Shown piece after piece: positions 27,591 to 37,753 of a DNA stretch of 64,000 nucleotides (position 1 is the first letter of the stretch; the number at the start of each line of letters is the position of its first letter). The notes below the pieces were generated by a model. It was not told the origin of the DNA and made no database searches. It saw nothing but the letters and a program-made list of their open reading frames with translations. A program made the translations under genes and the position numbers. The DNA is taken from the NCBI GenBank assembly GCA_010094045.1, contig ML986735.1:26449-90448 (forward strand). The letters run 5' to 3'. Source of the stretch: Lojkania enalia. Lineage: Eukaryota; Ascomycota; Dothideomycetes; Pleosporales.

Positions 27591-28130
27591 TATTACTAAC
27601 CTATATACTACTAGTATATATAACAACTACTATTACAGTCGTACGCGCGCCGGGGCCTTATTTATATTAGATTAATTAGAGGTGGTAGCTTCAGTAATAA
27701 GAGAGTATTAGGTTCGCCGGTTCTTCGAATGTAATAAGTATATTTAGAAGTCTAATAGAGTAATAAGATAAATCTGCGAGAATAACTATAAAGGACTTAA
27801 TCTTAGAAGAAGATTTCTTCTTCTTATATAGTTAAGTCTAAGACCGCTAAGCCTAGCTTATTAGGTCTATCAGGTCTATCAGGTCCATCCTGCTATACCT
27901 AATACTTCTACTATAGTCACGTGTATAGGTTGTACTATACTTTATCGTCCAACCAATTATCTCCCCAGTTTCCGCAGTCCTACTACTTACTATCCGATAA
28001 CTGGTCCCTAACATGCTTCTACCTATTATTACCCTATCGGTCCTTGTCCGAGTCGACCTCCATAGTAGCTGATATTAGATTAAGCCCTAGCCATAGAAGC
28101 GGTACCTCTTGGCGTTCTATGTTTATAACA
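27591..28130 (-). repeat. 5' LTR of gypsy L
   Basis: Partner of 20661-21200. Starts TATTACTAACC (TG mutated to TA) and ends TTTATAACA next to the target duplication GTTAT at 28131-28135. Confidence 0.92.
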
Positions 28131-28956
28131 GTTATTTCTTACCTTTAAAGACTATGTATAAGCGCTAAGTTAAGCAGCTAATATATAGTTATATTAACTA
28201 TATTATAAAAATTAAGTTCTTACTCTACTTTAAAGCAGCTTTTAACGTAGCAATTATAAAGAGTAATATCCTAAGTAGCTTTTAAAGCGTTAGTCTAGTT
28301 CTATTTAATCTAGATATAGTACTATTAAAGCTCAAAGTTTAATTATATATACTAATACCCCCTATAGTTAAAGATTCCTCTTAGAAGTTAAAAATACTAA
28401 GTAATTCTATTAAATTTAGGTCTTAATCTGCGTACATTTAATTAAGAGTTTAAAAGCACTTAGATAGCTTACCTATTTTAATAGTAGAGGCGTTTAAACA
28501 GTTTATAAAGGGTACTGCGTATATAATACATAAAAACGTACTATTACGCGCTTAGGTTACTAAGCTTTAAATAGCTAATAAGGCCGCTATACAACATCGA
28601 TCGCATGAAAGAAAGCGTATATAGAAGGAAGGCAACCTAACGATTGAAGAAGGCGCTCGATTAACTGTTCTAAAAGATTTTGGCGCTCGTACTAATAGGA
28701 AGAAGGGTAGGAAGAAGGCGCGCGTTGATGGAGACCAGCCGACTTAAAGGTGCTGCAGGCAGTGCGGCGAGGCTGGGCATAACTCGCGGACGTGTAAAAA
28801 TGATGCTATAGATATAGAAGAATAGGCTACTATACTATATAGTACGATAGAATGTAAGAAAGTACAATATTTTGCGAAAAGTAGTCGCGATTTTGGTGTG
28901 GTCTTGGCATCATGATCAGCTCGCTTGGGTGATCAGCTCGCTTGTGCTGTACGTTA

Positions 28957-29202
28957 CCCTCTAGCCCTAGTATTGAGTTTAATAATTTATAATTTATATA
29001 AAATATTGCGATATAAACGAGAGATCCGGCATTCTAAATATGGGAATATGGTAAGCTATATAGCAGCTGTGGAGTGTGAAGTTCGTCACCGGCCGTGGAC
29101 TTGGGAATGGCAGGTTGTATAGCACGGGATTACCTAAGCGGGAGAGATGTCTAGTAGAGTTTATGGCCGGGCCGTCCGTCCGTTGGAAGGGTAAGCAGAT
29201 GT
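28957..29202. other. Edge of gene island, no gene seen
   Basis: Immediately right of pogo A. AT-rich to about 29030, then rising in GC. The plus-strand frame across 28925-29122 starts inside the transposon end and has no family likeness. Confidence 0.5.
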
Positions 29203-29580
29203 TCATAAGCGCTGCAACTGCTTGGACGCCTTCGTCATGCTGGGCGTAATCGAGGAAGTGCCGTTGGCAGTTTTAATATGCAGCATGCCACTCAATGTTT
29301 GACTGTTCTGCGCCCAACGCGATGTAGTCTGAGTCTGACTTCCTGGAGGGGGGTCCTGCCACTCCGGTGGGCTGTTCTCTTCGTAGATCAAATATGTCCT
29401 ATCCTGTTGTAAAGCGAAGAGTCGACATTGCGCAGGCAAAGCTACTGCAAGGGAAATAGTGTTAGCATTTCCGATTGACCGAGGAAAAACCCACAGTAGA
29501 CGTTAAGACTCACTATGCTACGTAGAGCGGCCTATGCTGGACAAATGTATTCAGTCAGCATATCAGTTAGGTGTGACTTT
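29203..29580 (-). pseudogene. Spliced gene fragment of unknown family
   Basis: Minus-strand last exon 29203-29444 (stop TGA at 29203-29205) reading ALPAQCRLFALQQDRTYLIY, EENSPPEWQDPPPGS. It is preceded by a convincing 69-nt intron at 29445-29513: donor GTGAGT, branch GCTAAC, acceptor CCCTTGCAG. The exon upstream has an in-frame TAG and no obvious start, so this is the 3' end of a gene that is broken or truncated. The family is not recognised; a beta-propeller or lectin-like protein is possible but not supported by any motif I can name. Confidence 0.4.
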
Positions 29581-29749
29581 TGTGGTTATGTCTAACTTGT
29601 CCCGTTGATGGAAAAATTGTGTGGCTTAGGCGCTCTTTTAACTCTTTATGGAAGCCTGGAAGTTATGAACCGCACGATCCTTATGTTTTGGGATTTTTCC
29701 CCGTGGGATTAAAATATATTTTGGATAGAAGGCATCATGGGGGAGGGGG

Positions 29750-30140
29750 GAGATGCCTACAACCTTCCGTTGTGAATCTTGAGTCGCTTCTACATGCCGA
29801 CGTGTTCGATACCCTCTTCGATCCAGCGGGCTTCTCTGCTGATTTCCACGTTGCCGTTCTTGTCGAGGAGCTCTTCGGCGAAGCCGTACCGAGTCCACAT
29901 CTTCTCCACGCTGGCTTAGACATGTATCATACGAGGCCTTGCCAGGTCGAGGTCTTTTCAACGTCCATTCCGGTCAGATTGGCGAGCTCTATGGTGGTTG
30001 GGGAGAGCGGCTGGTAGATGGAGCAGCTCAACTGGGTTGTTGTAATGAAGGCCGCCATCAGAGGGTACTGGAGGGTAGAGGGCGGTGAACAGCCGTCCAA
30101 GAATGCGCGCACAGGGGTAGGCAGAGGGGGTTAACGTCAC
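29750..30140 (-). pseudogene. Degenerate gene scrap with patatin-like motif
   Basis: On the minus strand 30140-29958 contains DGGLHYNNPVE, like the Asp-Gly-Gly/Asn-Asn-Pro segment of fungal patatin-like phospholipases (which holds the catalytic-dyad Asp). The Gly-x-Ser-x-Gly nucleophile region is not visible. After a frame change, about 29920-29800 reads EKMWTRYGFAEELLDKNGNV then EISREARWIEEGIEHVGM, which I cannot place. Stops and frame changes mean no functional product. The assignment rests on one motif. Confidence 0.35.
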
Positions 30141-30414
30141 TGTGGGAACTGCGGTAAGCCAGGTTACTATAGGAAAACCGGTAACGGATACTGAATAATG
30201 TAGAATTACCTAGTAGAGTTTAGTGTCTTTATGTTGTGTTGAGTAATTTGATATGAAAGTGTAGTTTTGGTAGGGAGGTGGCCCGCTCGGTGGTGAACCA
30301 CGTTAAACTTTGTTTGATCGCAAAACGGATGTAAGACATAGTTCCCAAACCTATCTCCAATAATTGTAGTGGTAGGGAACTAAAAGCTTACCACTTATCG
30401 GTAATGTTTAGGAT
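30141..30414. other. Intergenic, nothing recognised
   Basis: Non-coding by inspection; holds the presumed 3'UTR of the F-box gene at its right end. Confidence 0.5.
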
Positions 30415-31861
30415 TTAGTATATGAGATTAGGCTCTATATGCACCAACTCATAATTGTCTGCGAGCATAGAAAGCCATTCACGGATATCCTCGCCATCTC
30501 CGTCTGTGAGGGTCGCACTCGTGTCTGTGACCTCTCGGGTGACAAAGTGGAAGCTTTGCAAAAAATCAAATTCTTCCTCGTTAGGGGGCGGATGCATGTT
30601 CAAGAACCAGTATTTGTCAATAATTGGACGCTCTAGATGAATTGCTCTGAACGATAATCCGCGGGTGCCTTCGTGTAAGGCAATGAGATGTAATTGCAGC
30701 AGGGGTAGCTCATTCAAAAGGAACGTAAAAACGTCTCTCCAGTTTCCGGAATTAAGGATCACGTCGTACAAGCTGAGACTTTGGAGTGTGTCCTTGCAGA
30801 TACCAATGAACCCGATGAGAACCTTATTTGACAACGTCATCTGTGACAAAGAAAGTTTTTGGAGCTTTGGGAAAGTGTCCACATGGCGAGTGATTGCTGA
30901 AAGAACCTGCCCGGAGCGAGTGCTCCTGTCGAATGACAAGTCCAGTGAATTCAATGCTTTCGCGCTTTTCAAGACTCGTATAAGCGCTGGCACGGACGAC
31001 TTTGAACCTGCAAATGTCGTTAGCCCTTGTCCATGGATATAACATGTAATTCTACTCACGCTCATCCTCTGCTACATAGAGCTCTAAATGCAGATCCGTC
31101 ATCAAGTTAAACAACTCAGGCGCACTTGAGATAGGTTTGAGGGTGGAGATGTCCGGAGGGCAATGCGGACCGACAGTGTTTTCTATTCCCAATCCTTTCA
31201 GGTGGATTCTATGCACACGGATGATAGATAGGGCAGTTTTCGTTACCGCGGACCAGGCACGTCTCAGCGTCTCAACCTCAGGTTCCGTCAAGTCACCCAT
31301 TATGTGAGGCTGCTCTATCCAAAGATGCTCCAAGTTCGGAAGAAGTCTGATACATGCATGAAGGTAACGCGCGAAGTCGCCGTTATATATGAAGTCCGAT
31401 ACTGTATGATTAAATTCTGGCGAAAGATCATCCTCCATCTCCATGTATGAATGTTCAATTGATGAATCAGAGTCATATTTAGTATCCACGGATGCAACTG
31501 ATGAATCGGAGCCGTGTTCGGTATCCACGGGTTCAAGTGATGAATCGGTATCCACAGATTCAAGTAAGGAATAGGAGCCTTCCTCCCAGTGGACCAGACG
31601 ATCAGCAATTAGTTGGAGTTTTCGAACATGGGACCGAAATTGATGGTGCTGGCAAATCTTCCCCAGTCTGTGGAAGCCTCGAGAATGAATATCAACGAAA
31701 ATTAGCTTGAAATGAGTGGAGCCAAATTGGAACATAGTTTTCGCATGTATTTCCCGGGAAGTGAGTCGCAAGTTCCCTAGGTAAGGCCGGCCCAAATCCG
31801 ACAGATGCTCCGCTATTCTGCCTAATAGCTCGGCAGGAAGGCCGTCTAGCGAAGGAGACAT
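30415..31861 (-). CDS. F-box protein with leucine-rich-like C-terminus (464 aa, two exons)
   Basis: Exons 31861-31060 and 31007-30415, joined over a 52-nt intron (31008-31059: donor GTGAGT, branch GCTAAC, acceptor TTTGCAG); the spliced frame is open through 464 codons. The start ATG at 31861 is chosen because the F-box follows at once: SLDGLPAELLGRIAEHL, then LRLTSREIHAKT (residues about 3-45). Residues about 125-175 are an acidic, repetitive stretch built on SVDT and SDSS. The C-terminal half has leucine-spaced segments (LNSLDLSF, LQKLSLSQM, LQSLSLYDV) suggesting LRR-like repeats. By family it would recruit a substrate to an SCF ubiquitin ligase; the substrate is unknown. No nonsense codons, unlike most neighbours. 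Confidence 0.8.
31008..31059 (-). other. Intron of the F-box gene
   Basis: 52 nt on the minus strand. GTGAGT donor, GGGCTAACGAC branch site, TTTGCAG acceptor; splicing joins GAG-C to GT-TCA in frame. Confidence 0.85.
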
Positions 31862-32535
31862 GAATTTCCACAAGCTCTGTCCGTGAATGAGAGGGACCCT
31901 GGATGGAGATGCGATGAGGCGTTGCGAAGTGGTCAAGGAAGCGATCGATGTGGCACAGGCGGCAGAAGTTATCTTGCCAAGATGGAAGACTCCGCCCTGA
32001 ACCTAAATTTAGAATTGCGTCAAGAAACAGGAGCCTAGAGCCTACCCGCATATGCAGGTAACTTAATAGTCCTTTTTGTTATCGCAGGAAGGGGATAGCC
32101 AGTGGCGCCGAAGTCGCACGTCGGAAAACTGAGCTGCGTATTATCAGCGATGTTACCGGTCGATCTCAGTAGGGCTAGTCCACCTTCAGAGAAGGCGGCT
32201 ACAATAAATACACACCATTCTGACTCCAGATTCCTTAGAAGCGGAATCACGAACACCGAGAACAGACTTCTGCGTTACTAGGACTACTACCCCTATAGAG
32301 ACTCCGGGTATATTTATAGGGGTGCGCAAATGCGGTCCCCTACCCAGCCCCCATCAGTTCATTAGATGCTCCTAGCGGTCGAATTCAACGGCAGCGAGAC
32401 CACTCTACTTCCCTGAGGGCCACGGTCGGCTCGGGGCATTTATGTCGTGCGGCGTAGTTGTGCACCTCGTTTTGGGCGAACCCTAGAACTCTAGGGTCTT
32501 TGTCGGCCTGTGGGATGATGGTCCTCACTCACCAA
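31862..32535. other. Intergenic between F-box gene and FunK1 relic
   Basis: Presumed F-box promoter. A minus-strand open frame at 32035-32256 lacks an ATG and family likeness. A TATA-like TATATTTATAGG lies near 32308 but has no assignable gene. Confidence 0.4.
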
Positions 32536-33270
32536 TTAGGCCGAGGGGATGGAAGCGACTGGGGCTAAATGTTCCGTAAGCGCTGTGTTCAACTCATCCC
32601 GTGCTGTCCGAAGGATCTGTTTCATCTTAAAGTAAAGTTTCGGATTCGGATCCCTCCACCTCCCACCGTTCGGAAACACCTTTCTTCGTAATCTATGGTA
32701 CCAAACTTTAGCTTAGCCAGTTTCCGGTCACTCTCGTAGTACCAACACTCGAACTCCGTTGCCCCAATGTCTCTGCCCGGCCCGTCATAGTGAATGCATA
32801 TCTAGAAAAGCACCTAGAAGAACGACTCCGGATCGTGCATGAACGAATGCATTTCGTCATCTAGAAGCACACCGATCGCCATGAACGCTTGTGTGCCGGT
32901 CCCCCCTCGCACCCCTGCAGGTTTCTCCCGCTGCTCCTTGATCGCAAAGTCGAGGTCGATTAAGAACGCGCGCCAGGAGGGGTTATTATCCTCTTCGTTT
33001 CATCACGAGGTTGTTTGGTGAGATATCGCATTGTAGTATACTGGCCCGTGTGTATAGCAACTAGTATCCGTCGATGCAGCCTTCTAGCGCGGCAGAAAGG
33101 CCGGTCCGGGAGCTCGCCTTGTAGATGGGCTTTCCGTAGTCATGGACGATGACGCGGCGATGCATTCGATTCGCGATCGCCCTCTCTCTAGAAAACCCGT
33201 TTTCATCATTCACAAACTTATATTTTGAACCTGCGAAATCTTGTCCGTATCGCCATTCCAATACACACAT
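32536..33270 (-). pseudogene. FunK1 fungal protein kinase, C-terminal relic (copy 1)
   Basis: Pieces of a FunK1-type kinase in several frames on the minus strand: NRMHRRVIVHDYGKPIYKAS (33180-33120), LEGCIDGY then stop, the catalytic-loop equivalent QCDISPNNLV near 33020, and the C-terminal RLRRKVFPNGGRWRDPNPKL then YFKMKQILRTARDELN near 32690-32590, ending TAA at 32536-32538. Frame changes and stops separate the pieces. Paralogous to the longer relic at 46314-48459. FunK1 kinases are a large, repeat-like family in filamentous ascomycetes, which would explain RIP damage. Confidence 0.75.
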
Positions 33271-33390
33271 TCTTAGTAATAGTGATGAGGGTGTTTACGC
33301 TGACAGATGATTTCACGCTAATTACTACCATATTCGCTTTCCCAAATGCTCGCAATTTCCCTGGCGACATCCTCACTGACGTCTATCCAT

Positions 33391-33870
33391 TCATCGCGAT
33401 TGGCATCTTGCCTGTGTCTTCCCAGTGTATGTCAACGCCAGGTCGCTCGTGGTGGTCAGCGTCTTGGGATGCTCCTCCCCAAACACCCTCTTCATCGTCT
33501 TCATCGCCTGTACCTCCAGCTCTTCCGCCTTCGCCCACTGACCTTGGTTCCGGTACGTTAACGCCAGATTGGTCATGCTGGCTAGCGTGTTTGGATGTTC
33601 CACCCCAAGCACCATCTTCCTCGTCTCCACCACTTGCACCTCCAACTCTTCCGCCTCTTTCAACCCGCCCAGGCCCGTACATATGTCCGATAAATCCACT
33701 TTCTTCTGAAGATGAATCGGATGTTGAGGACTAAGAAATTTCTCCGTAGCTGATACATCTCTTTCGCAAACGATCTCAGCACTCTCCAGAAGATTTCTTT
33801 CGCGGTAATATTGGGCAAAATCTATGCCGAATGCAAGCCTGCGCTGGTTTAACTTCCAGTAAAGACCACT
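33391..33870 (-). pseudogene. Kinesin-light-chain-type TPR relic
   Basis: One minus-strand frame from about 33870 to the stop at 33391-33393: FAQYYRERNLLESAEIVCER, KKVDLSDICTGLGGLKEAEE, VLGVEHPNTLASMTNLALTY, then a second 42-residue unit with VFGEEHPKTLTTTSDLALTY. These are TPR_12/kinesin-light-chain repeats (EHPxTL..M.NLA..Y). The last repeat breaks after TYTGKTQ. Such repeats commonly form the C-terminus of fungal NB-ARC (NLR-like) proteins; no NB-ARC domain is seen here. No start codon or upstream exons found. The longer plus-strand frame across it is an antisense shadow. Confidence 0.65.
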
Positions 33871-33928
33871 ACGGAATACGAAGTAGTTTTGTCATGGGGA
33901 TTTTCGGCTAGTCTGCCGAGCTGTATCA

Positions 33929-33983
33929 GATATCGACGTACGATATCACGGTCGATATCACGCCGGATATCACGCTGGATATC
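33929..33983. repeat. Five GATATC palindromes at 12-13 bp spacing
   Basis: GATATC occurs at 33929, 33942, 33954, 33966 and 33978, with units close to GATATCACGSYN. It is a short tandem array between the TPR relic and the DUF7924 relic. It could be a simple repeat or a phased protein-binding array. Confidence 0.9.
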
Positions 33984-34153
33984 AGCTGATATACCCCTTT
34001 TTCATGTACATAAATATGGCCCGCTGGCCATCTTCAATCAACCAGTTCAGCTCCTCATCTCCCTCCCTGAGACAAGATTCGCCTCTCACCACAAGTTTTG
34101 CACTCGGATAGCCTTGATTTGGCTCTCGAGATCTGTAGAGTTGCACAGCACCA

Positions 34154-36070
34154 TCATTGTATCCTATTGGATCGCCTTTTCCTGCGCCTCTTCGACCCGC
34201 CTTGAGCGGTGAAAGAGGTATTGGGGGTGGTATCTCTTGCGTCGTCGGTACTTTGTTGGCTGTGCCCTCTTGATTGGGAGCTAGGCTGGCTCGATCCTCC
34301 GAGATTATGGCGCTGGAGGTCTTCTGAAAGCCCAAAACTCTGCGAAAGTTGTGGAACGCTGAAATCCAGGTCTGCCGGTATTTGGTCTACAGCTGAACAT
34401 AGCCGTTTAAAGTGGCTCGGCATCCATACTTCGTAGACGTTCTTGGTAAACTTGTATGTCGTCCATTTCTCCTTTCCATCCAGGGCTGTGAAGCTGAATT
34501 CGTGTATTGGGTGGCGGTAATACTTGGTGTCCTTCCCATCAATGACTGGATAGTGTCTATAGATTCTCACCGACCTGTGATCATGCGAAACTGAGAAGGC
34601 GAGAATCTCCCGATAAAGCTCTATTTCACGGCCAGCGAGTCGGAAGAGCTCTACAGTAGCTCTTACTACAAGTGTTATGCTGTACGCATTCTGTCGGTCT
34701 GCAATATTAAATACTACAGCACTGTACTTCACCTTATAAGTAAGAAACGGGAAATATATGTAGTACGTTACTATGAAATACAACTGATCGCCGGATATAA
34801 CGTTGCTAATAAATAGGGCAAGCTTATCAAGCTGCTCTTTTATAAATGCCTCCCGCTTAAATCCTATAGAGAAGTCCGGCTGTGGACGCGTTCCTGTCAA
34901 GGGCAAGGAGTTATTCTAGCCTTTGTTAACACTCTCAGCTAAGATCTTAAGAGATTTAGCACCGCGTACAGCTAATACTTCCGCAGAAGGAACGATGAGT
35001 TGTAAGACATCGCGGATTATCCTAGCTTCGTTTTTATTCTATATCATTTTACAGGTTTCATTAAAAAATTCATCGCAGAATAGTGAATCCTTAGGAATAG
35101 TTTGTTTTGTATTAAGCAAGTGGAGATAGTTTTCTTTACTTGTTTACGTGATTACCACGGCAGGTTTACCTATAAAACTCCCTTTCGTAGCGAGCAAGGC
35201 TTCGTAACGCGCATCCTGGTAAGGTACGCTTTTAACCTCTCTCGGCTTTTGATCGCTGGGTGTTATGGAGCTCGGCGCCACAGAAATCGGCCTAGTAGAA
35301 GCTGGATCAACCGTAACCACCGCAGAATTCTTCCGACGAAGGGAGCCCGAAGACTTTTGCCTGGCAAACAGATAGCTCATGTTTTTATCACTCTGCTCAG
35401 AATACCCTTTAGGCCAGTGTCCCGTCTTTGTCCAGTACAGTACGGGATCTTTTTGGCTGTCGGCGTTGTCTACCTCCTCTTGTTCAGCTGAGCTATTAAC
35501 AGCTTTATCAGGATTATGTCGTGCTCTTTTGCGCGAAGCACCAGTCGCGCCAGATTCTAAGATGTTAAAGCGTCGCTTCCTCCTTTCAGATTGTTTGACA
35601 GGTAAGGGCTGCTGGACAAGTTTTCGAGGCCGCTTAGATCGTCTAAGATCGGCGGCTTGCTCGGAATCAGTTATTCGAGGTCGCTTTCATATCGCCGTTT
35701 TCTGAGCAGAGGACGTAGTTGTTTGATTGCGATTGCCAGTTCGGAAGCGTAAGCTTCTTCGCAATAAATTGCCTTAAAGGGCTTACTCCTAGGTATCGTT
35801 AGATCTCTAACAACAGACGCTGTCGCACGCTTGCCTCTTGTTGCTTATTATCTGCCTCAATTGTGGATTTTTTCCCAATCGCCGACGTCTTCTCAACACG
35901 GGAGGTTCGGAGGCAAGTAGGACGTTTGCGGTTCCTAGGATGCGCTTCGAAGTATTAGAACATGCTTGATACTACTACCGCACACCAAGGTGCATTTACA
36001 TACCTTTATCTTCTAAGGATGGCATAGGCAGTCTTTGCTGGGCGGCTAAAGGCTTCGAACGAGCAGCCAT
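34154..36070 (-). pseudogene. DUF7924-domain protein, nonsense-mutated
   Basis: ATG at 36070, a short first exon and a probable intron (36003-35935, GTATGT donor, TAG acceptor; downstream phase not resolved). From 35689 to 34154 one frame carries stops TGA (35687-35689), TAA (35144-35146), TAG (35039-35041) and TAG (34916-34918), each one C-to-T change from Arg or Gln. The N-terminal third is disordered and basic (KRPRK, RRKRRF, RKRARH: nuclear-signal-like). The C-terminal domain contains KDSLFCDEFFNETC, RPQPDFSIGF, NIADRQNAYSITLVVRATVE, FSVSHDHRSVRIYRHYP and YKFTKNVYEVWMPSHF, which match the fungal DUF7924 family (function unknown; assignment from memory). Abundant in Pezizomycotina, so a likely RIP target. 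Confidence 0.7.
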
Positions 36071-36839
36071 GTCGTTTGAGTCGAGATATCGAGCGCTTAT
36101 GTGTTGCCGCTGGGTTTTGTCGCGGAGTTATCTAGCGCAAAAGTGACAAAACCCAACGACAGCGCCAAGCCACTGGGGTGACGCGACGCACGTGCTCCTC
36201 TACCTGCACATCGACACATCTTTACTTTTGCGCCCATGCGAAGACGCCATCACTCCCGCAGCAGAAGGTAACATCAAGGTTCTTTCATCTTTGATTCCAT
36301 TTGACGTCGTGTTGATCACAGAGAGGCAGCCACGCTGGCTGCAGCCAAGTGCCCACCTAGGTCACACTTGCACGTTTGGCTGCATCATGGAGAATTGCTT
36401 ATATTGGCGTTTACTGTGTACGACGATATAGCATACGGGGTAGTGAACACCTCGCGTCTGCTCGTTCTGGGAATTTCTAGCCCGTAGCATTTCGACTCGA
36501 CTTACTTCGTGTCTAGGACTTTGGTTGCAACGAGTCAACTTGCTCGGATCCTCGCCCCTATCCACGCAGAGACTGACTACAGAGATAGTTGCAGCACAGC
36601 AGCGGATCAATCGAAAAGCAAGATTCGTGAAGCATTAGGCCGTGCTTCTGCCAGCCCGACACGTCGCATGCTATGTGTATGAAACTAGACCGTTCTCTTG
36701 GAATATTCCTTACGCTCCACGTGTGAAATCGCCGGGAACTGTTCACAGTCTCCTCATCACAGCAGGATTACATGGTATGAGTACCGGGCTATGCTGCCGT
36801 GATGACAGAGGCGTAGCGTTGCGCTATCAACTCTCTGGA
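36071..36839. other. Intergenic, no gene supported
   Basis: Presumed promoter side of the DUF7924 relic on the left. Short frames on both strands here (for example 36192-36431 plus and 36362-36610 minus) lack family motifs and overlap each other. Confidence 0.5.
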
Positions 36840-37532
36840 TCATGCGGATGCTAAAAGTATATGCCCCCGACGAATTAACACGCAGTCTTCAGCCAAGTCA
36901 AGAGTCTGGATTCCATGAGGACGTAACTCAAGCTGAATTACGCACCACTGTACACGCTCCTGTCGTATACGTGGGGGATGGTCCACCTTAACAGCAGCAG
37001 TATGTGTCTTAATCCCTGACACTTCTGTCATACGCTTTTGAATCGTCTGTCTTGCCCAGTGATCTTTCCCTTCAGGCGAAACAACCCCAGCTCGTTCAGC
37101 CAGGTCACCCCATGGGTCTCCTTTCTCTTCGAATGGGCATTGATCGATGTACGAAGCGATTGCATTCGTCAGCTCACGAAGAGCACCTCGAGAATCTGGC
37201 TCATCTGAATTCTGCAATCGACGTGCTCGATTTGACTTGACGAGTCTTGAGCAGGCTGATTTGTCAATTCCAAAAATCTCCTCTATATCCTGATACGAAC
37301 AAGCTGTATCTGTCTTTTGCGCAAACCACAGCACAGCGAGCACGGCAGAACGCTGCGGGGTCTCCAGCTGCTCGTGATCTTCTTTCCCATTAGGAGCAAC
37401 AACTGGTGGAGGCGTCTTGAGATGATTCTCTTTTACGTTTCTGAGGCATGTTGCAACGACAAATAGGTGGTTTTGGGGAAGGAAAGTTACTCTGCTGGCA
37501 CCCCTGAGTTTTGGTGTGGACGCTCGGGCCAT
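36840..37532 (-). pseudogene. Tc1/mariner-like transposase, N-terminal HTH part only (230 aa)
   Basis: ATG at 37532 (the frame is open further upstream but has no earlier ATG). Residues about 60-130 form a helix-turn-helix domain (PQRSAVLAVLWFAQKTD, SYQDIEEIFGIDKSACSRLV). After it come RTIQKR-like TIQKRMTEVSGIKTHTAAVK and RQERVQWCVIQLELRPHG, the segment that precedes the DDE core in fungal Tc1-type transposases. The frame then runs into unrelated sequence and stops; the catalytic domain is absent. No TIR found. Either a truncated transposon or a domesticated DNA-binding fragment; the first is more likely. Confidence 0.5.
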
Positions 37533-37753
37533 GCGCTTATTTCTCGAGAATTGCGCACCACGAGAGGCGGAGTCAGCCAAAGCACTATCACAATCACTAC
37601 CTCATGCCGTGGTGCGATTGACGCGACCGAACCTTCAGAAGCGGGCACTCGCTCCAATAACACCTGAGGTCGCCCTCTCACATTTTTGAATGCAAGAGCT
37701 GTGATTGAACGTTTGGGAGCGATCAGACGCTCCGGCAGCATCTATTGACACTT

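Larger units (their letters stand above)
20661..28130 (-). mobile_element. Complete Ty3/gypsy chromovirus L (7470 bp) with 540-bp LTRs
   Basis: Inserted in the transposase of element A with a perfect 5-bp target duplication GTTAT (20656-20660 and 28131-28135). LTRs are 20661-21200 (3') and 27591-28130 (5'), each 540 bp. The gag start is at 27549 on the minus strand, 42 bases inside the 5' LTR. Gag, zinc knuckle, protease/RT/RNase H, integrase and chromodomain follow in order toward 22030. Between the chromodomain and the 3' LTR is a plus-strand open frame. Nonsense codons throughout gag-pol make it non-autonomous, though the RT active site is intact. Confidence 0.92.
19608..28954 (+). mobile_element. 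Fot1/pogo DNA transposon A, interrupted by gypsy element L
   Basis: TA target duplications at 19606-19607 and 28955-28956. Inverted ends start ACGTATAGTATAAGCGAG on the left; on the right they read CTCGCTTGTGCTGTACGT. Without L the element is about 1.87 kb. The transposase N-terminal part (about 19890-20655) reads NFNKLSF (first Asp lost) and LNSYKSYN (second lost), ending at LLDIGYC. The C-terminal part resumes at about 28136 and ends in an intact zinc knuckle, C-x2-C-x4-H-x4-C, at 28754-28795. The last ~370 bp are nearly free of RIP although the rest is heavily mutated. The right TIR is the boundary between AT-rich repeats and the gene island. Confidence 0.9.

Noticed and set aside
27921..28148. 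75-codon plus-strand ORF
   Set aside because: Lies inside the 5' LTR of gypsy L and runs across its boundary.
29580..30017. 145-codon plus-strand ORF
   Set aside because: Composition and motifs favour the opposite strand (patatin-like scrap); no family likeness in the plus frame.
30665..31042. 125-codon plus-strand ORF
   Set aside because: Antisense shadow of F-box exon 2; the minus frame has F-box and leucine-rich features and a supported intron.
31692..32051. 119-codon minus-strand ORF upstream of the F-box gene
   Set aside because: Overlaps F-box exon 1 in another frame; no motif.
33225..33734. 169-codon plus-strand ORF
   Set aside because: It is antisense to the TPR relic, whose minus-strand reading shows clear kinesin-light-chain repeats; the plus reading is Pro/Ser-rich with no family.
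37487..37741. 84-codon minus-strand ORF
   Set aside because: Overlaps the Tc1-like HTH frame; no motif of its own.
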